In this document: positions 9,263-32,140 of the stretch, in pieces | Numbering within the stretch: position 1 is the first letter of the stretch | How the letters are laid out: every line of letters starts with the position of its first letter | Assembly: GCF_027270735.1 (NCBI RefSeq) | Contig: NZ_JAPWIJ010000001.1 | Coordinates: forward strand, 434,001-498,000 | Direction: 5' to 3' | Length of the DNA: 64,000 nt | From: Rhodococcus ruber | GTDB lineage: Bacteria; Actinomycetota; Actinomycetes; Mycobacteriales; Mycobacteriaceae | The notes under the pieces: model-generated | Told to the model about the DNA's origin: nothing | The model's input: the letters and a program-made list of their open reading frames with translations, nothing else | Databases searched by the model: none | Position numbers and translations under genes: made by a program

Positions 9263-9857
9263 GCTCGCTAGATTCGGACGGGTCGAACGGTACGTGCACT
9301 GGGCTGTCGGCGTTCTGGTGATCGTCTGCATCGTCACCGCCGCCATCCTGTACATCGGGTCGCTGGCAGTGCTGGTGGGACACCGCCCGATCGTGGAATT
9401 CGTCCACGTGTGGTCGGGCTTCCTCCTTCCGGTTCCGTTGATCGCCGGTGCGGTATCGAGGGGCTACCGACGGGACATGGAGCGTCTCAACAGATTCGTC
9501 GACGACGACTGGAAGTGGTTGCGTTCCAAGGCCCGTCGTCTCGGCGCGGTAGGGGTCGGTAAGTTCAACGCCGGCCAGAAGCTGAACGGCGCGCTCAGCG
9601 GTGGGTCGATTCTCGTGCTGCTACTGACCGGGGCGGTGATGTACTTCCAGAACTGGAGCCCGCTGAACTGGCGAATCGGCGCGACCTTCGTACACGATTG
9701 GTTCGCACTGGGATTCGGCCTTCTGGTGGTCGGCCACATCACCTACGCATGGCGAGACACCGAGGCCATGCGCGGAATGACGGAGGGTGTCGTCACGCTG
9801 GAGTGGGCGCGCAGCGAGCATCCGGACTGGGTGGACGAGGATCCCCCGGCCACGTGA
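9246..9857 (+). CDS. Cytochrome b561-like membrane subunit
   Basis: A 203-residue protein with four transmembrane helices. Histidines in RYVHWAVG, FVHVWSG, FVHDWFALG and VVGHITYAW are placed as the haem b ligands of the cytochrome b561/formate dehydrogenase gamma family. The ATG at 9246 lies inside the 3' end of the molybdopterin oxidoreductase gene, suggesting translational coupling. The likely role is to pass electrons between the quinone pool and the exported molybdoenzyme, as MsrQ does for MsrP, although MsrQ belongs to a different haem-protein family. It converges on the TetR-type gene with an eight-base gap. Confidence 0.83.
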   Translation: MTQRAELARFGRVERYVHWAVGVLVIVCIVTAAILYIGSLAVLVGHRPIVEFVHVWSGFLLPVPLIAGAVSRGYRRDMERLNRFVDDDWKWLRSKARRLGAVGVGKFNAGQKLNGALSGGSILVLLLTGAVMYFQNWSPLNWRIGATFVHDWFALGFGLLVVGHITYAWRDTEAMRGMTEGVVTLEWARSEHPDWVDEDPPAT

Positions 9858-9865
9858 GGTCGGTC

Positions 9866-11119
9866 TTACCGCGTCGAGACGCCCGGCATCAGTACCCGCA
9901 GCACTCCTGTTGCGACCTGGGCCGACGTTTCGTTGGGCCGCGTCAGGCACCGGAAGAGAACGTTGTTGGTCAACATGACTGCCACCTCCAGTACCGATGC
10001 CTCCTCGCTGAACACTCCGGCTGCGCGTCCGCGCTCGAGTATCGGGACCACAGCTGACGGTAGGAACAAATTCTCCATCACCGTCGTGATCGTGCTGGGC
10101 TGCTGGAACTGCTCGAAGCTCAGGGCGAGGAGCATCCCCGCGCTCATGGCACGATTGCCGATCACGAAGTCTCCCAACGCAATCAGAGTTCGCTGGAGTG
10201 CTAGTGCGGGCTCGATACCGAGCCGCTCGTCGGCACGGCGCAGGCGGAAGATGCGATCGAACTCCGGTTTCAGAGCGGCGACGATGATGTCGACTTTGCT
10301 GGGAAACAGACGACGGAGATCGTCGACGCGAATTCGTGCCGCGGCAGCGATATCGGCGAGCGTGACCAGGAAGTATCCGTGATCGAGGAAGAGGGCCTCG
10401 GTTGCCGCGATCACGTCCCCCTCCAGATCGGGGCGCAGGGTGTCGGCAACCTCGCACGGGTCGTCCGCCTCAGGCTCGGCGGAGCTCCGATCGGTGTGGA
10501 GTGGGTCTATGGCCCACCGCAGGATGGACGTGGCTGCGTCGGTGACATCGCTCTCCGCGACGGAGCCGGGCGTGAGCATGTCACGGACAGCGAGTCCGTC
10601 CAGCAGAGCGGTGAGGATCGTCGAGAGGGATGTCAGCGACAGCGGGCGGCGGACGGACCCGCCCTGAGCCTGAATGGCCTGACCCACGACGGTGCGGAAA
10701 TCGTTGTCGAGGCGCTCGAACTCCGCAGTGACAGCCTTGCGAGCTCCGTCGTGATCGGCGGCGAAGAGCGCGGCGATGAGGCGACGTCTCATCAGGCCTG
10801 ATGTCAGGTCGTCGAACAAAGCCGACGCGGGCGCGGCCACGTCGCGCCATCCGGTCGGTGGGTCTGCCGGCACGACGGTTCCGGTGTAGTTCACGGTGAG
10901 GTTGTCGAGGAGATCCGCGACGAATGCCTCCTTGCCGCCCGAGCCGCCGCTCCGTGAGTTACCCGGGTAGGTGTTGTGGAACGTTTGATGCGACAGACCG
11001 GCACCGTCGACGACATCGGCGATGGAGAGCGAACGCGCCAGGTCGGTGGTGTCGAGTTCGCCCAGCAGCCGGAAGCCGGATTGCAAGAACTGCTCGCGCG
11101 CGGTCGGTCTCGAGTTCAT
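9866..11119 (-). CDS. Tandem TetR-family regulator (two TetR units fused)
   Basis: A 417-residue protein, about twice the usual TetR length. The first helix-turn-helix lies near residues 8-60 (LSIADVVDGAGLSHQTFHNTY), followed by a ligand-domain-like helical region. A second helix-turn-helix appears near 230-285 (VTLADIAAAARIRVDDLRRLFPSK) followed by a second helical domain. It may therefore bind DNA as a pseudo-dimer. The second unit keeps the common 'LFPSK' turn; the first has a Ser/Gly-rich insertion (NSRSGGSGG) where the usual '(F/Y)F..K' would be. The start is ATG 11119. Targets are unknown; the nearest candidate is the SDR gene upstream on the same strand, 70 bases away. Confidence 0.85.
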   Translation of the reverse strand: MNSRPTAREQFLQSGFRLLGELDTTDLARSLSIADVVDGAGLSHQTFHNTYPGNSRSGGSGGKEAFVADLLDNLTVNYTGTVVPADPPTGWRDVAAPASALFDDLTSGLMRRRLIAALFAADHDGARKAVTAEFERLDNDFRTVVGQAIQAQGGSVRRPLSLTSLSTILTALLDGLAVRDMLTPGSVAESDVTDAATSILRWAIDPLHTDRSSAEPEADDPCEVADTLRPDLEGDVIAATEALFLDHGYFLVTLADIAAAARIRVDDLRRLFPSKVDIIVAALKPEFDRIFRLRRADERLGIEPALALQRTLIALGDFVIGNRAMSAGMLLALSFEQFQQPSTITTVMENLFLPSAVVPILERGRAAGVFSEEASVLEVAVMLTNNVLFRCLTRPNETSAQVATGVLRVLMPGVSTR

Positions 11120-11189
11120 CGACTACCGCCTTTACAGAACTGAACAGCACAGGATTGCAGGAAGAACGTTAGCAACTGCGAAAATCCGC

Positions 11190-11861
11190 TCACCTGGTGC
11201 GCAGCACCAGCTCGGTCGGGTGAGCATCCGCCGGTGTATCGATCGCATTTCGTACCGCTAGGGCAACGGTGCTGGGCTGCAAGAACTTCGAGCCGTCGTA
11301 CTCCCCACCCTCGTGCGCGACGATCTCCTGCTGCATCTCGGTGTCGATGCGTCCGGGATGCACCGAGGTCACCCGCAACGACGGCTCTTCCAGTCGCAGT
11401 GCATCACCGAAGGCGCGGAGCGCGAACTTGCTCGCCGCGTAACCGCCCCAACCTGGGTTGGCGCGAATGCCCGCCCCCGAATTGATCAGTACCACATGAC
11501 CTTTGGCGGCGCGCAGCGCAGGAAGCAGCAATCGAGTGAGTTCGACGACGGCGATGACGTTGACCTCGTACTGGCGTCGCCAGTCCTCCGCTGTCGACTG
11601 CTCGACCGTCCCGAGTGCTGCGACTCCGGCGTTGTGCACCAGCACGTCCAGAGAATCGATGCCCGACGCGGCGGCGGCTACCGCGTCGGGATCGGTCAAC
11701 TCCACCGGCCACGGGGTGGACCCGGCCAATTCCGACGCGATGGGCGCGAGAGACTCGGCCGATCGTCCCCCCAACAACACGTGGTGATCCGGGGCGAGCA
11801 GTCGGGCGACATGGGCCCCGAGGCCACGACTTGCTCCGGTCACCAATGCAGTACGAGTCAT
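11190..11861 (-). CDS. Short-chain dehydrogenase/reductase
   Basis: A 223-residue classical SDR. The nucleotide-binding motif TGASRGLG is at residues 8-15, the NAG motif appears as LVHNAGVAALG near 80, and the catalytic Tyr and Lys lie in YAASKFALRAFG near 145. The sequence after TGASRGLGA and the basic residue in LLGGRS are compatible with NADP(H). It is slightly shorter than the usual 240-260 residues. The ATG at 11861 is the only sensible start. Neither neighbour suggests a pathway, so the substrate is unknown. Confidence 0.9.
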   Translation of the reverse strand: MTRTALVTGASRGLGAHVARLLAPDHHVLLGGRSAESLAPIASELAGSTPWPVELTDPDAVAAAASGIDSLDVLVHNAGVAALGTVEQSTAEDWRRQYEVNVIAVVELTRLLLPALRAAKGHVVLINSGAGIRANPGWGGYAASKFALRAFGDALRLEEPSLRVTSVHPGRIDTEMQQEIVAHEGGEYDGSKFLQPSTVALAVRNAIDTPADAHPTELVLRTR

Positions 11862-11909
11862 GCACCCAGACTAATTGGGCCGTTCCTGCAGGCTCCACTC
11901 CTGGCTTGA

Positions 11910-12425
11910 CTAGAAGCTCATCCCCGCCTCGGAGGCCCAGGTCTGGGTGGTGTTCGCACCGTCGAGTTCTTCGCGAATGATGTCCGCGTGGCCGGCGTGT
12001 TGCGAGATTTCGCGCAGGATGTGGAGCACCGTGAATCGTGCAGTCTGCCAGATTCGTTCGGGTGCCCAGGGCGCTGTCGGGACCGGGACGGACAGGTTCA
12101 GATCCAATGTTGCGAGGGCATCGGTGCTGGACTGCGCCACCTCTTCCCATTCGGCGATCAGTCCTGCGACGGTCTCGTTTTCGCCCATCACGTACTCGCT
12201 GCCGGCGCTGGCCATGTCGAATTCGGCGGTCTCGTCCAGGTCTGCGATCACCTTCATCCAGTGCCGTTCGTTGCTCACAACGTGGTGCAGCAGCCCGCCG
12301 AGGGTCAGCTCGCTGGCGGTCGTTCGGGTGCGTGCCTGCTCGTCGGTGATTCCGCGGACGGTGATGAGAAAGTTGGCGCGCTGTTCGGCGAGCATCTTCA
12401 CGATGTCGGTGCTTTCGGTGGTCAT
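11910..12425 (-). CDS. DinB-family (DUF664) protein
   Basis: A 171-residue four-helix-bundle protein. The spacing of histidines fits the DinB/YfiT metal site: LGGLLHHVVSNERHWMK near residues 40-55 and ILREISQHAGHADIIREELDG near 135-155, with GHADIIRE the recognisable family ending. Actinobacterial members are mostly mycothiol- or bacillithiol-dependent transferases or uncharacterised. The ATG at 12425 is chosen for the AGGAGG ribosome-binding site nine bases upstream; the longer frame overlaps the divergent hydrolase gene. The intergenic space to that gene is about 106 bases. Confidence 0.85.
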   Translation of the reverse strand: MTTESTDIVKMLAEQRANFLITVRGITDEQARTRTTASELTLGGLLHHVVSNERHWMKVIADLDETAEFDMASAGSEYVMGENETVAGLIAEWEEVAQSSTDALATLDLNLSVPVPTAPWAPERIWQTARFTVLHILREISQHAGHADIIREELDGANTTQTWASEAGMSF

Positions 12426-12531
12426 CTTTTCCTCCTGGTGGCTGGTGAAGTTCACACTAGGCCCGATAGCGGTCAGATTCGGTCCGCAATTCAAACGAGC
12501 GGATTTGCGCGGATGGACGCAAACTGTCTGC

Positions 12532-13869
12532 ATGGGCGATCGAGGTTTCACTTCCACGCAGTTGGCGGCTCGGGCGGCGTATCTGCTTCGAGGAAACGAC
12601 CTGGGCACCATGACCAGCGCGGCCCCGAGGCTGTACCCGCACATGTGGAGCTGGGACGCGGCCTTCGTTTCCGTCGGGCTCGCACCGCTGAGTGTCGAAC
12701 GTGCCGTGGTGGAAATGGACACGCTGCTCTCGGCGCAGTGGAAGAACGGGATGATCCCGCACATCGTCTTCGCCAACGGGGTCGACGGCTACTTTCCCGG
12801 CCCAGCGCGGTGGGCGACCGGTACCCTCGCCCCGCAGGCTCCGATGAACCCGCAGACCTCGGGCATCACCCAACCACCGGTGCACGCGATTGCCGTGCAG
12901 CGCATCCTCGATCACTCCAAGCGCCACGGGCGGACCACGCGCGCCGTCGCCGAGGAGTTTCTCGATCGACGCTGGGGTGATCTGGTGCGGTGGCATCGTT
13001 GGCTCGCGCAGGCTCGCGACGTCGACGACAACGGACGCATCGCGTTGTTCCACGGCTGGGAGTCGGGCATGGACAACTCGCCGCGCTGGGATTCGGCCTA
13101 CGCCAATGTTGTTCCTGGAGAGATGGATCCGTACTTCAGGGAGGACAAGGCGGTCATCACCGACGCCTCTCAGCGGCCCAGCAACCTCGAGTACGACCGC
13201 TACATCTGGTTGGTGGAGGAGATGAAGCAGGTCGGGTACGACGACGACGCGTTGAAGACCAAAATGAGCTTTGCTGTCGAGGATGTCTTCGTCAGTGCGA
13301 TCTTCGCGGTGGCATGCGACGTGCTCGCCACCATCGGTGAGGATCATTCGCGTCCGCACTCCGATGTTCGCGAGTTGCGCTCGTGGGCCGAGAAGTTCCG
13401 CAAGGGCGTCGTCGCCACGACGGATGCGCGCTCCGGTGGGGCTCGTGACTTCGATCTGCGCACCGGCCAGTGGATCGGCACCGAAACCATCGCGATGTTC
13501 GCACCGTTGCTCTGTGGCGGCCTTCCCCGCGAGCAGGAGCGCAACCTGCTTCGAATATTCGAGGGCACCCGATTCTGCGGCCATCCGGATCTGCGGTACG
13601 CCGTCCCGCCGTCGACGTCGCCGGTGTCGAAGGACTTCCGCGCCCGAGAATACTGGCGTGGGCCGGTGTGGCCGGTGATGACGTGGTTGTTCTCGTGGGC
13701 GTTCGCGCGTCGCGGATGGTCCGAGCGGTCGCTGTCCCTGCGGGACGAGGGATTGCGTCAGGCCAGCGACGGAAGCTTCGCCGAATACTACGAGCCGTTC
13801 ACCGGCAAGCCGCTCGGCAGCATGCAGCAATCCTGGACGGCCGCTGCCGTACTGGACTGGCTGGGATAG
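12532..13869 (+). CDS. Glucosylglycerate hydrolase-like GH63 enzyme
   Basis: A 445-residue glycoside hydrolase of the GH63 (alpha/alpha)6 type. It closely fits the size and motifs known for mycobacterial glucosylglycerate hydrolase (about 446 residues), which cleaves the compatible solute glucosylglycerate to glucose and glycerate when nitrogen limitation ends. Visible family signatures are LYPHMWSWDAAFVSVGL near residue 38, LFHGWESGMDNSPRWD near 178, and C-terminal EYYEPFTGKPLG, which holds a candidate catalytic carboxylate. There is no signal peptide, so it acts in the cytoplasm. The ATG at 12532 gives the family N-terminus; the frame is open further upstream across the divergent DinB gene. 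Mannosylglycerate could also be a substrate. Confidence 0.85.
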   Translation: MGDRGFTSTQLAARAAYLLRGNDLGTMTSAAPRLYPHMWSWDAAFVSVGLAPLSVERAVVEMDTLLSAQWKNGMIPHIVFANGVDGYFPGPARWATGTLAPQAPMNPQTSGITQPPVHAIAVQRILDHSKRHGRTTRAVAEEFLDRRWGDLVRWHRWLAQARDVDDNGRIALFHGWESGMDNSPRWDSAYANVVPGEMDPYFREDKAVITDASQRPSNLEYDRYIWLVEEMKQVGYDDDALKTKMSFAVEDVFVSAIFAVACDVLATIGEDHSRPHSDVRELRSWAEKFRKGVVATTDARSGGARDFDLRTGQWIGTETIAMFAPLLCGGLPREQERNLLRIFEGTRFCGHPDLRYAVPPSTSPVSKDFRAREYWRGPVWPVMTWLFSWAFARRGWSERSLSLRDEGLRQASDGSFAEYYEPFTGKPLGSMQQSWTAAAVLDWLG

Positions 13870-13878
13870 AGCGAGAGA

Positions 13879-14565
13879 TCAGCTGAGGTAGCTGTCCACC
13901 AACGGGCCGACGACGTCGAACGAGGTGGCGTCGGGCACGAGGTACTTGGCGACGGTGCCGCACACGAAGGGATGCCATGCGGAGCCGGAGTCGGTTCCCA
14001 CGGACGAGACGGCGAGGATGTCGCCGAAGTAGATGCCGGGCAGGTGCCGCTGAACGAGCTCGTCGTTGTGCGAGGCGACGGCCAGCAACTCCTCGACGTG
14101 ACTGCGATCGATGTCGTCGCCCATGGACGCGAGGAGATCCGCTCCCTCGGCGCGGGCCCGGACGGGGTCGCTGTCGAGCAGCGTCAGCGCGCCTACGGTG
14201 ACGCCGCGGCTCTGTAGTTCGACCGCAATAGCGTGGGCGAGAACTCCGCCGAACGACATCCCCAGTAGGTGCACTGCACCGGCGGGCTGGACGCGAACGA
14301 TGTCGTCGGCGTAGGAAGCGGCCAATGCTGCGAGGGACTCGGAGCGTTCTCCGGACGTCGGAACCTGCACGCCGTAGATGGGCCGTGCGTCGTCGACGTG
14401 AGTGGCCAGACCTGCATAACAATCGACCAGACCCACCAACGGGTGGATGCAGAACACCGGGTCGAGATGACCGGCGGTACGGATCGGTGCAATGGTCGGC
14501 ACCGCGTAATCGGACGGGTCGAGTTCCGTGAGAGCCAAGTGCGACAGATCGTTCACGACAGTCAT
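13879..14565 (-). CDS. Orphan NRPS-type thioesterase-domain protein with altered triad
   Basis: A 228-residue alpha/beta hydrolase that looks like a free-standing copy of an NRPS thioesterase domain: VFCIHPLVGLVDCYAGL, then GMSFGG with the nucleophile serine at 104, and LTLLDSDP with the acidic residue near 131. The same phrases occur in the thioesterase domain of the nearby NRPS ([31 protein letters not shown]). The NRPS domain ends with the catalytic histidine in ATHWQM; here the matching place reads DATSFDVV, with serine at 215 (codon 13921-13923). It may therefore be inactive in hydrolysis or act as a binding or carrier-interacting protein. The ATG at 14565 follows GGAGG by eight bases. 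Confidence 0.8.
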   Translation of the reverse strand: MTVVNDLSHLALTELDPSDYAVPTIAPIRTAGHLDPVFCIHPLVGLVDCYAGLATHVDDARPIYGVQVPTSGERSESLAALAASYADDIVRVQPAGAVHLLGMSFGGVLAHAIAVELQSRGVTVGALTLLDSDPVRARAEGADLLASMGDDIDRSHVEELLAVASHNDELVQRHLPGIYFGDILAVSSVGTDSGSAWHPFVCGTVAKYLVPDATSFDVVGPLVDSYLS

Positions 14566-14829
14566 GGGTGCGCCTCCGAGCCAAGAGATGTAGTTCGTGT
14601 TTCCATTGGGTTTGTTCGTGCCGACTCTGGGTATGTCGCCGTCGGCAGCGTGAGTGTTACCCACGTCTCATTACAAAAGACTCAACCACGTCTGTGGACA
14701 GAACGCATTAGTGACTGTTCACCATTCGGTGCCCAGCTCCGGACCCCGCCGGCATGTCCCACTGCACGTGATCGCGGCATTCGCCGATGACCTGATGACC
14801 ACGGTCCGACGGTGATCGACCTGTCGCTA

Positions 14830-14869
14830 TTGACATGTCGATGTTGGAATCTAAGCTCGTCACATGTCG
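14830..14869 (+). promoter_or_regulatory. Candidate promoter and PadR-type operator for the 14864 gene
   Basis: TTGACA at 14830-14835 is followed after 16 bases by TAAGCT at 14852-14857. This places the start point at or near the ATG at 14864, so the message may be leaderless. ACATGTCG occurs twice, at 14833-14840 over the -35 element and at 14862-14869 over the start codon; ATGT and ACAT are the half-sites usual for PadR regulators. Autorepression is therefore plausible. Confidence 0.45.
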
Positions 14870-15409
14870 CTTCCACACGCTCTCCTCGGACTTCTCGCCA
14901 TCGAGTCGCGTAGTGGATACGACCTGACCGAGGCCCTGAGCGCTGAAGGAATAGGCAAACATGCCTGGACAGCCGGGCACACCAGCATCTATCCGGAACT
15001 GAACCGGCTCGACGCCGCGGGCCACATCGAGGTGATCGAACGTGGAGCGCGGGGCAGGCGAACGTACTCCATCACCGAGGCCGGACGAGACGAGCTCAGG
15101 CGGTGGCTGGTCGAGACCCCGATCCGCCCGGCGGTCGTGCGAAACGAAAATATCCTCCGGCTCTTTCTGCTGTCGGCTCTCGAGCCTCAGGACGCGATCG
15201 ACGTGCTGACGCGGATTCTCGAGCATGCGGAGTCGGAGGCGGCCGAGCTGCGCCGCGTACGGGCACCGCACCGCCATCTCGTCCCCGACGGGCCGTCGGC
15301 GTTCGGGCACATCGCTGCCGAGTACGGAATTCGGGCAGACGACGCACTGGCCGACTGGGCCCGCTGGGCAATCGACCACTTCCAGCGCACCATCGACGGA
15401 GGTAAGTGA
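14864..15409 (+). CDS. PadR-family transcriptional regulator
   Basis: A 181-residue PadR-type winged-helix repressor. The N-terminal domain shows the family pattern LPHALLGLLAIESRSGYDLTEAL, then TSIYPELNRLDAAGHIE as recognition helix and wing, and YSITEAGRDELRRWL. The C-terminal helical region (about residues 90-180) fits the Vir-type dimerisation domain. The gene is followed immediately by the alpha/beta hydrolase (stop and start adjacent), so the pair is an operon and the hydrolase substrate may be the inducer. Two ACATGTCG sites overlap its promoter and start. Confidence 0.9.
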   Translation: MSLPHALLGLLAIESRSGYDLTEALSAEGIGKHAWTAGHTSIYPELNRLDAAGHIEVIERGARGRRTYSITEAGRDELRRWLVETPIRPAVVRNENILRLFLLSALEPQDAIDVLTRILEHAESEAAELRRVRAPHRHLVPDGPSAFGHIAAEYGIRADDALADWARWAIDHFQRTIDGGK

Positions 15410-16126
15410 ATGGAACCGCAGCCGTTCGTGCTCGCAACGCCCGACGCACTACGCGAACGCCACGACTCGTTCGATGTCTACCGGGCACCCGACAAGGTGC
15501 CCGGCGACGGTGCTCTTCGGCCCGCTGTCGTCTTCGTTCACGGCGGTCCGCGGCCGCCGGGCGTCGAGTGGCGACCGCGAGATCAACCGGTCTTCGTCGG
15601 GTACGGATCCGTTGCCGCGGCAGCAGGTGTCGTCGGTGTCGTACTCGAACATCACATGGCCTCGCTGGCCGAGTGTGCCCCGGCGGCCGACGAGATCGCC
15701 ACCGGGCTCGAGCAGGTGCGACGACTACCGGGAGTGGATCCGGATCGAATTGCGTTGTGGTTCTTCTCCGGCAGCGGCTTGCTCGCCGCGGATTGGCTGA
15801 GAGATTCGCCTCCGTGGCTGACCTGCCTCGCGTTGACCTACCCGGTGCTGCAGACCCACCCCGATTGGGGGGTCGAACCGCGGTTCGACCCCACTCTCGC
15901 CGTGCCGGTTTCGGGCCCACCGCCGATTCTGCTCACACGCGTGGGCCGCGAGCGCCCCGAATTCGTCTCGGGGGTAGCGGCTTTCGTCGAGGCAGCACAC
16001 GGCGCGAAGCTCGACATCATCGACGTACCCGATGGACGACACGGATTCGACATGCTCGATCACACCGGCGAATCGCGTAGCGCGGTCATTCGAGCGATGG
16101 ACTGGGTTCTCGCTCACGTGCAGTGA
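15410..16126 (+). CDS. Alpha/beta hydrolase
   Basis: A 238-residue alpha/beta hydrolase. VVFVHGGPRPPG near residue 40 forms the oxyanion loop, WFFSGSGLLAADWL near 120 carries the presumed nucleophile serine within SGSG, and DVPDGRHGFDML near 205 carries the catalytic histidine. The overall arrangement is that of dienelactone-hydrolase-like or small esterase enzymes. There is no signal peptide. The ATG follows the TGA of the PadR gene directly, pointing to one transcript and common induction. It ends three bases before the convergent end of the mycolyltransferase-like gene. Substrate unknown. Confidence 0.85.
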   Translation: MEPQPFVLATPDALRERHDSFDVYRAPDKVPGDGALRPAVVFVHGGPRPPGVEWRPRDQPVFVGYGSVAAAAGVVGVVLEHHMASLAECAPAADEIATGLEQVRRLPGVDPDRIALWFFSGSGLLAADWLRDSPPWLTCLALTYPVLQTHPDWGVEPRFDPTLAVPVSGPPPILLTRVGRERPEFVSGVAAFVEAAHGAKLDIIDVPDGRHGFDMLDHTGESRSAVIRAMDWVLAHVQ

Positions 16127-16129
16127 TCG

Positions 16130-17160
16130 CTAGCTCAGCGACAGTTCCAATGTCGGCCACGATGCCCGTAGTGCGTCCTGCCAGTACTGCCACGAATGTG
16201 TTCCTGCCGCAGGAAAATTCGTCGTGACCGGAATGCCGAGTTCACCGAGGCGGTTCACCAGATTGTGAGCACAGGCGTTGGCTCCGGCCTCGATGAGACC
16301 ACCGAGCACCACCTGGTCGGCCAGCGGCGGCGAACCGGCGGGGCGGACGTTGCCCGGCATCTCGTAGGGCCCGGGCAGCCCGCTGGCATTGGAGACGAAC
16401 AGATCGAGTCCGCGGAGCTTCTCGGCGTTGACGAGCGGGTCGTGTTCCACCCATCGCGGATCACCGTCGGGTCCCCACATGTTGTCGGTGTCGCCGCCGC
16501 CGCGTAGCTGTACCAACGCGCGAATGAAGCTGCGAGTCAACGGATCACTGGTCTGCGCGCATCCGCTGTACGATGCCACGCCTCGGTACAGTCCAGGAGC
16601 TTGGATCGCGAGATCGAGCACCGATCCCGCCGACATCGACAGCCCACCGATGGAATTGATGCCGTTGGCCCCCAACGCCTCGTCGAGAACCGGCGGTAGC
16701 TCGTGGGTGAGAAACGTCTGCCACTTGTTGCGACCGAGCTTCGGATCGTCGCGCTCCCAGTCGGTGTAGTAGCTCAGGTACCCACCGACGGGCATGGCAA
16801 CGTTGACGTTCTTGTCCGCGAAGAAGTCCACGATGTCGGTCTTGGCCAACCAGTTGGCACCGTCGACTCCTGCACCGGCACCGTTGAGCATGTACAGCGT
16901 CGGCCGCGGCACCGACGTGTCGGCAGGCCGGATCACCTGAATCTTGATGTCGGCGTCCATCGACGGCGAGTGGACGAGCACGTCCCAGCGGACATCGTCG
17001 ATCTTGTCGACTCCTCGGACGGTTCCCACCGGCCCTCGCTCCTGCTCGGCGGCGGGTGTCACCGGATCTGCGGCTGCTACCGCGGGCAGGCCGAACAGCA
17101 ATCCGGCGAACAGTGTCATCACCGCGAGGCGGCGGACGACGGCCGTCGGGAATGGAGCTT

Positions 17161-17164
<4 letters not shown>
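16130..17164 (-). CDS. Antigen-85-like mycolyltransferase/esterase coupled to the NRPS
   Basis: A 344-residue secreted alpha/beta hydrolase of the antigen 85/corynomycolyltransferase type. The signal peptide covers about residues 1-31 ([22 protein letters not shown]). [46 protein letters not shown] (nucleophile serine) and C-terminal [12 protein letters not shown] (histidine) match the known family motifs for transfer of mycolic or corynomycolic acyl chains between trehalose and envelope acceptors. The start codon overlaps the stop of the 14.7-kb NRPS gene (ATGA), so translation is coupled. This makes it a candidate tailoring enzyme or acceptor-transfer enzyme for the peptide, or an esterase releasing it. 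Its actual substrate cannot be read. Confidence 0.85.
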
Positions 17165-31875
<14,711 letters not shown>

Positions 31876-32080
31876 GCCGTCGTGCGATGAAAGGAAATCG
31901 ACGTTGCCCCGAAACGTCCTCCATTGCGAACTGATCCGAATGGAGTTCCAGCTACCGGCCTATCGACGTAGGTTTACACATCCGTTACCAACGGGTCAAC
32001 CATCTTTGGCGCATCGCCGTAGACATTGTGAATTCACAGAATCCCCGTCGGGCATTCGATGACACCTAACAACACCGAAA

Positions 32081-32116
32081 GGCACTTACAGTCGACTTTC
32101 GCAGACTATAAGTGCC
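32081..32116 (-). terminator. Hairpin downstream of phoX-like gene
   Basis: Arms GGCACTTACAGTC and GACTATAAGTGCC pair over 13 positions with one mismatch around a ten-base loop. On the minus strand the stem is followed by TTTCGGTGTTGTT, a weakly T-rich tail. It lies 24 bases beyond the phosphatase stop, in position to terminate that gene before transcription reaches the divergent-side NRPS promoter region. Confidence 0.65.
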
Positions 32117-32140
32117 CCGGTTCTGGCGAAACGGCTACGG

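Noticed and set aside
12457..13830. 457-codon open frame opposite the GH63 gene
   Set aside because: Shadow of the coding strand; no start signal and no recognisable domain.
31876..32080. Search for an MbtH-like gene or iron box upstream of the NRPS
   Set aside because: No MbtH motif and no IdeR-type inverted repeat could be found in this stretch.
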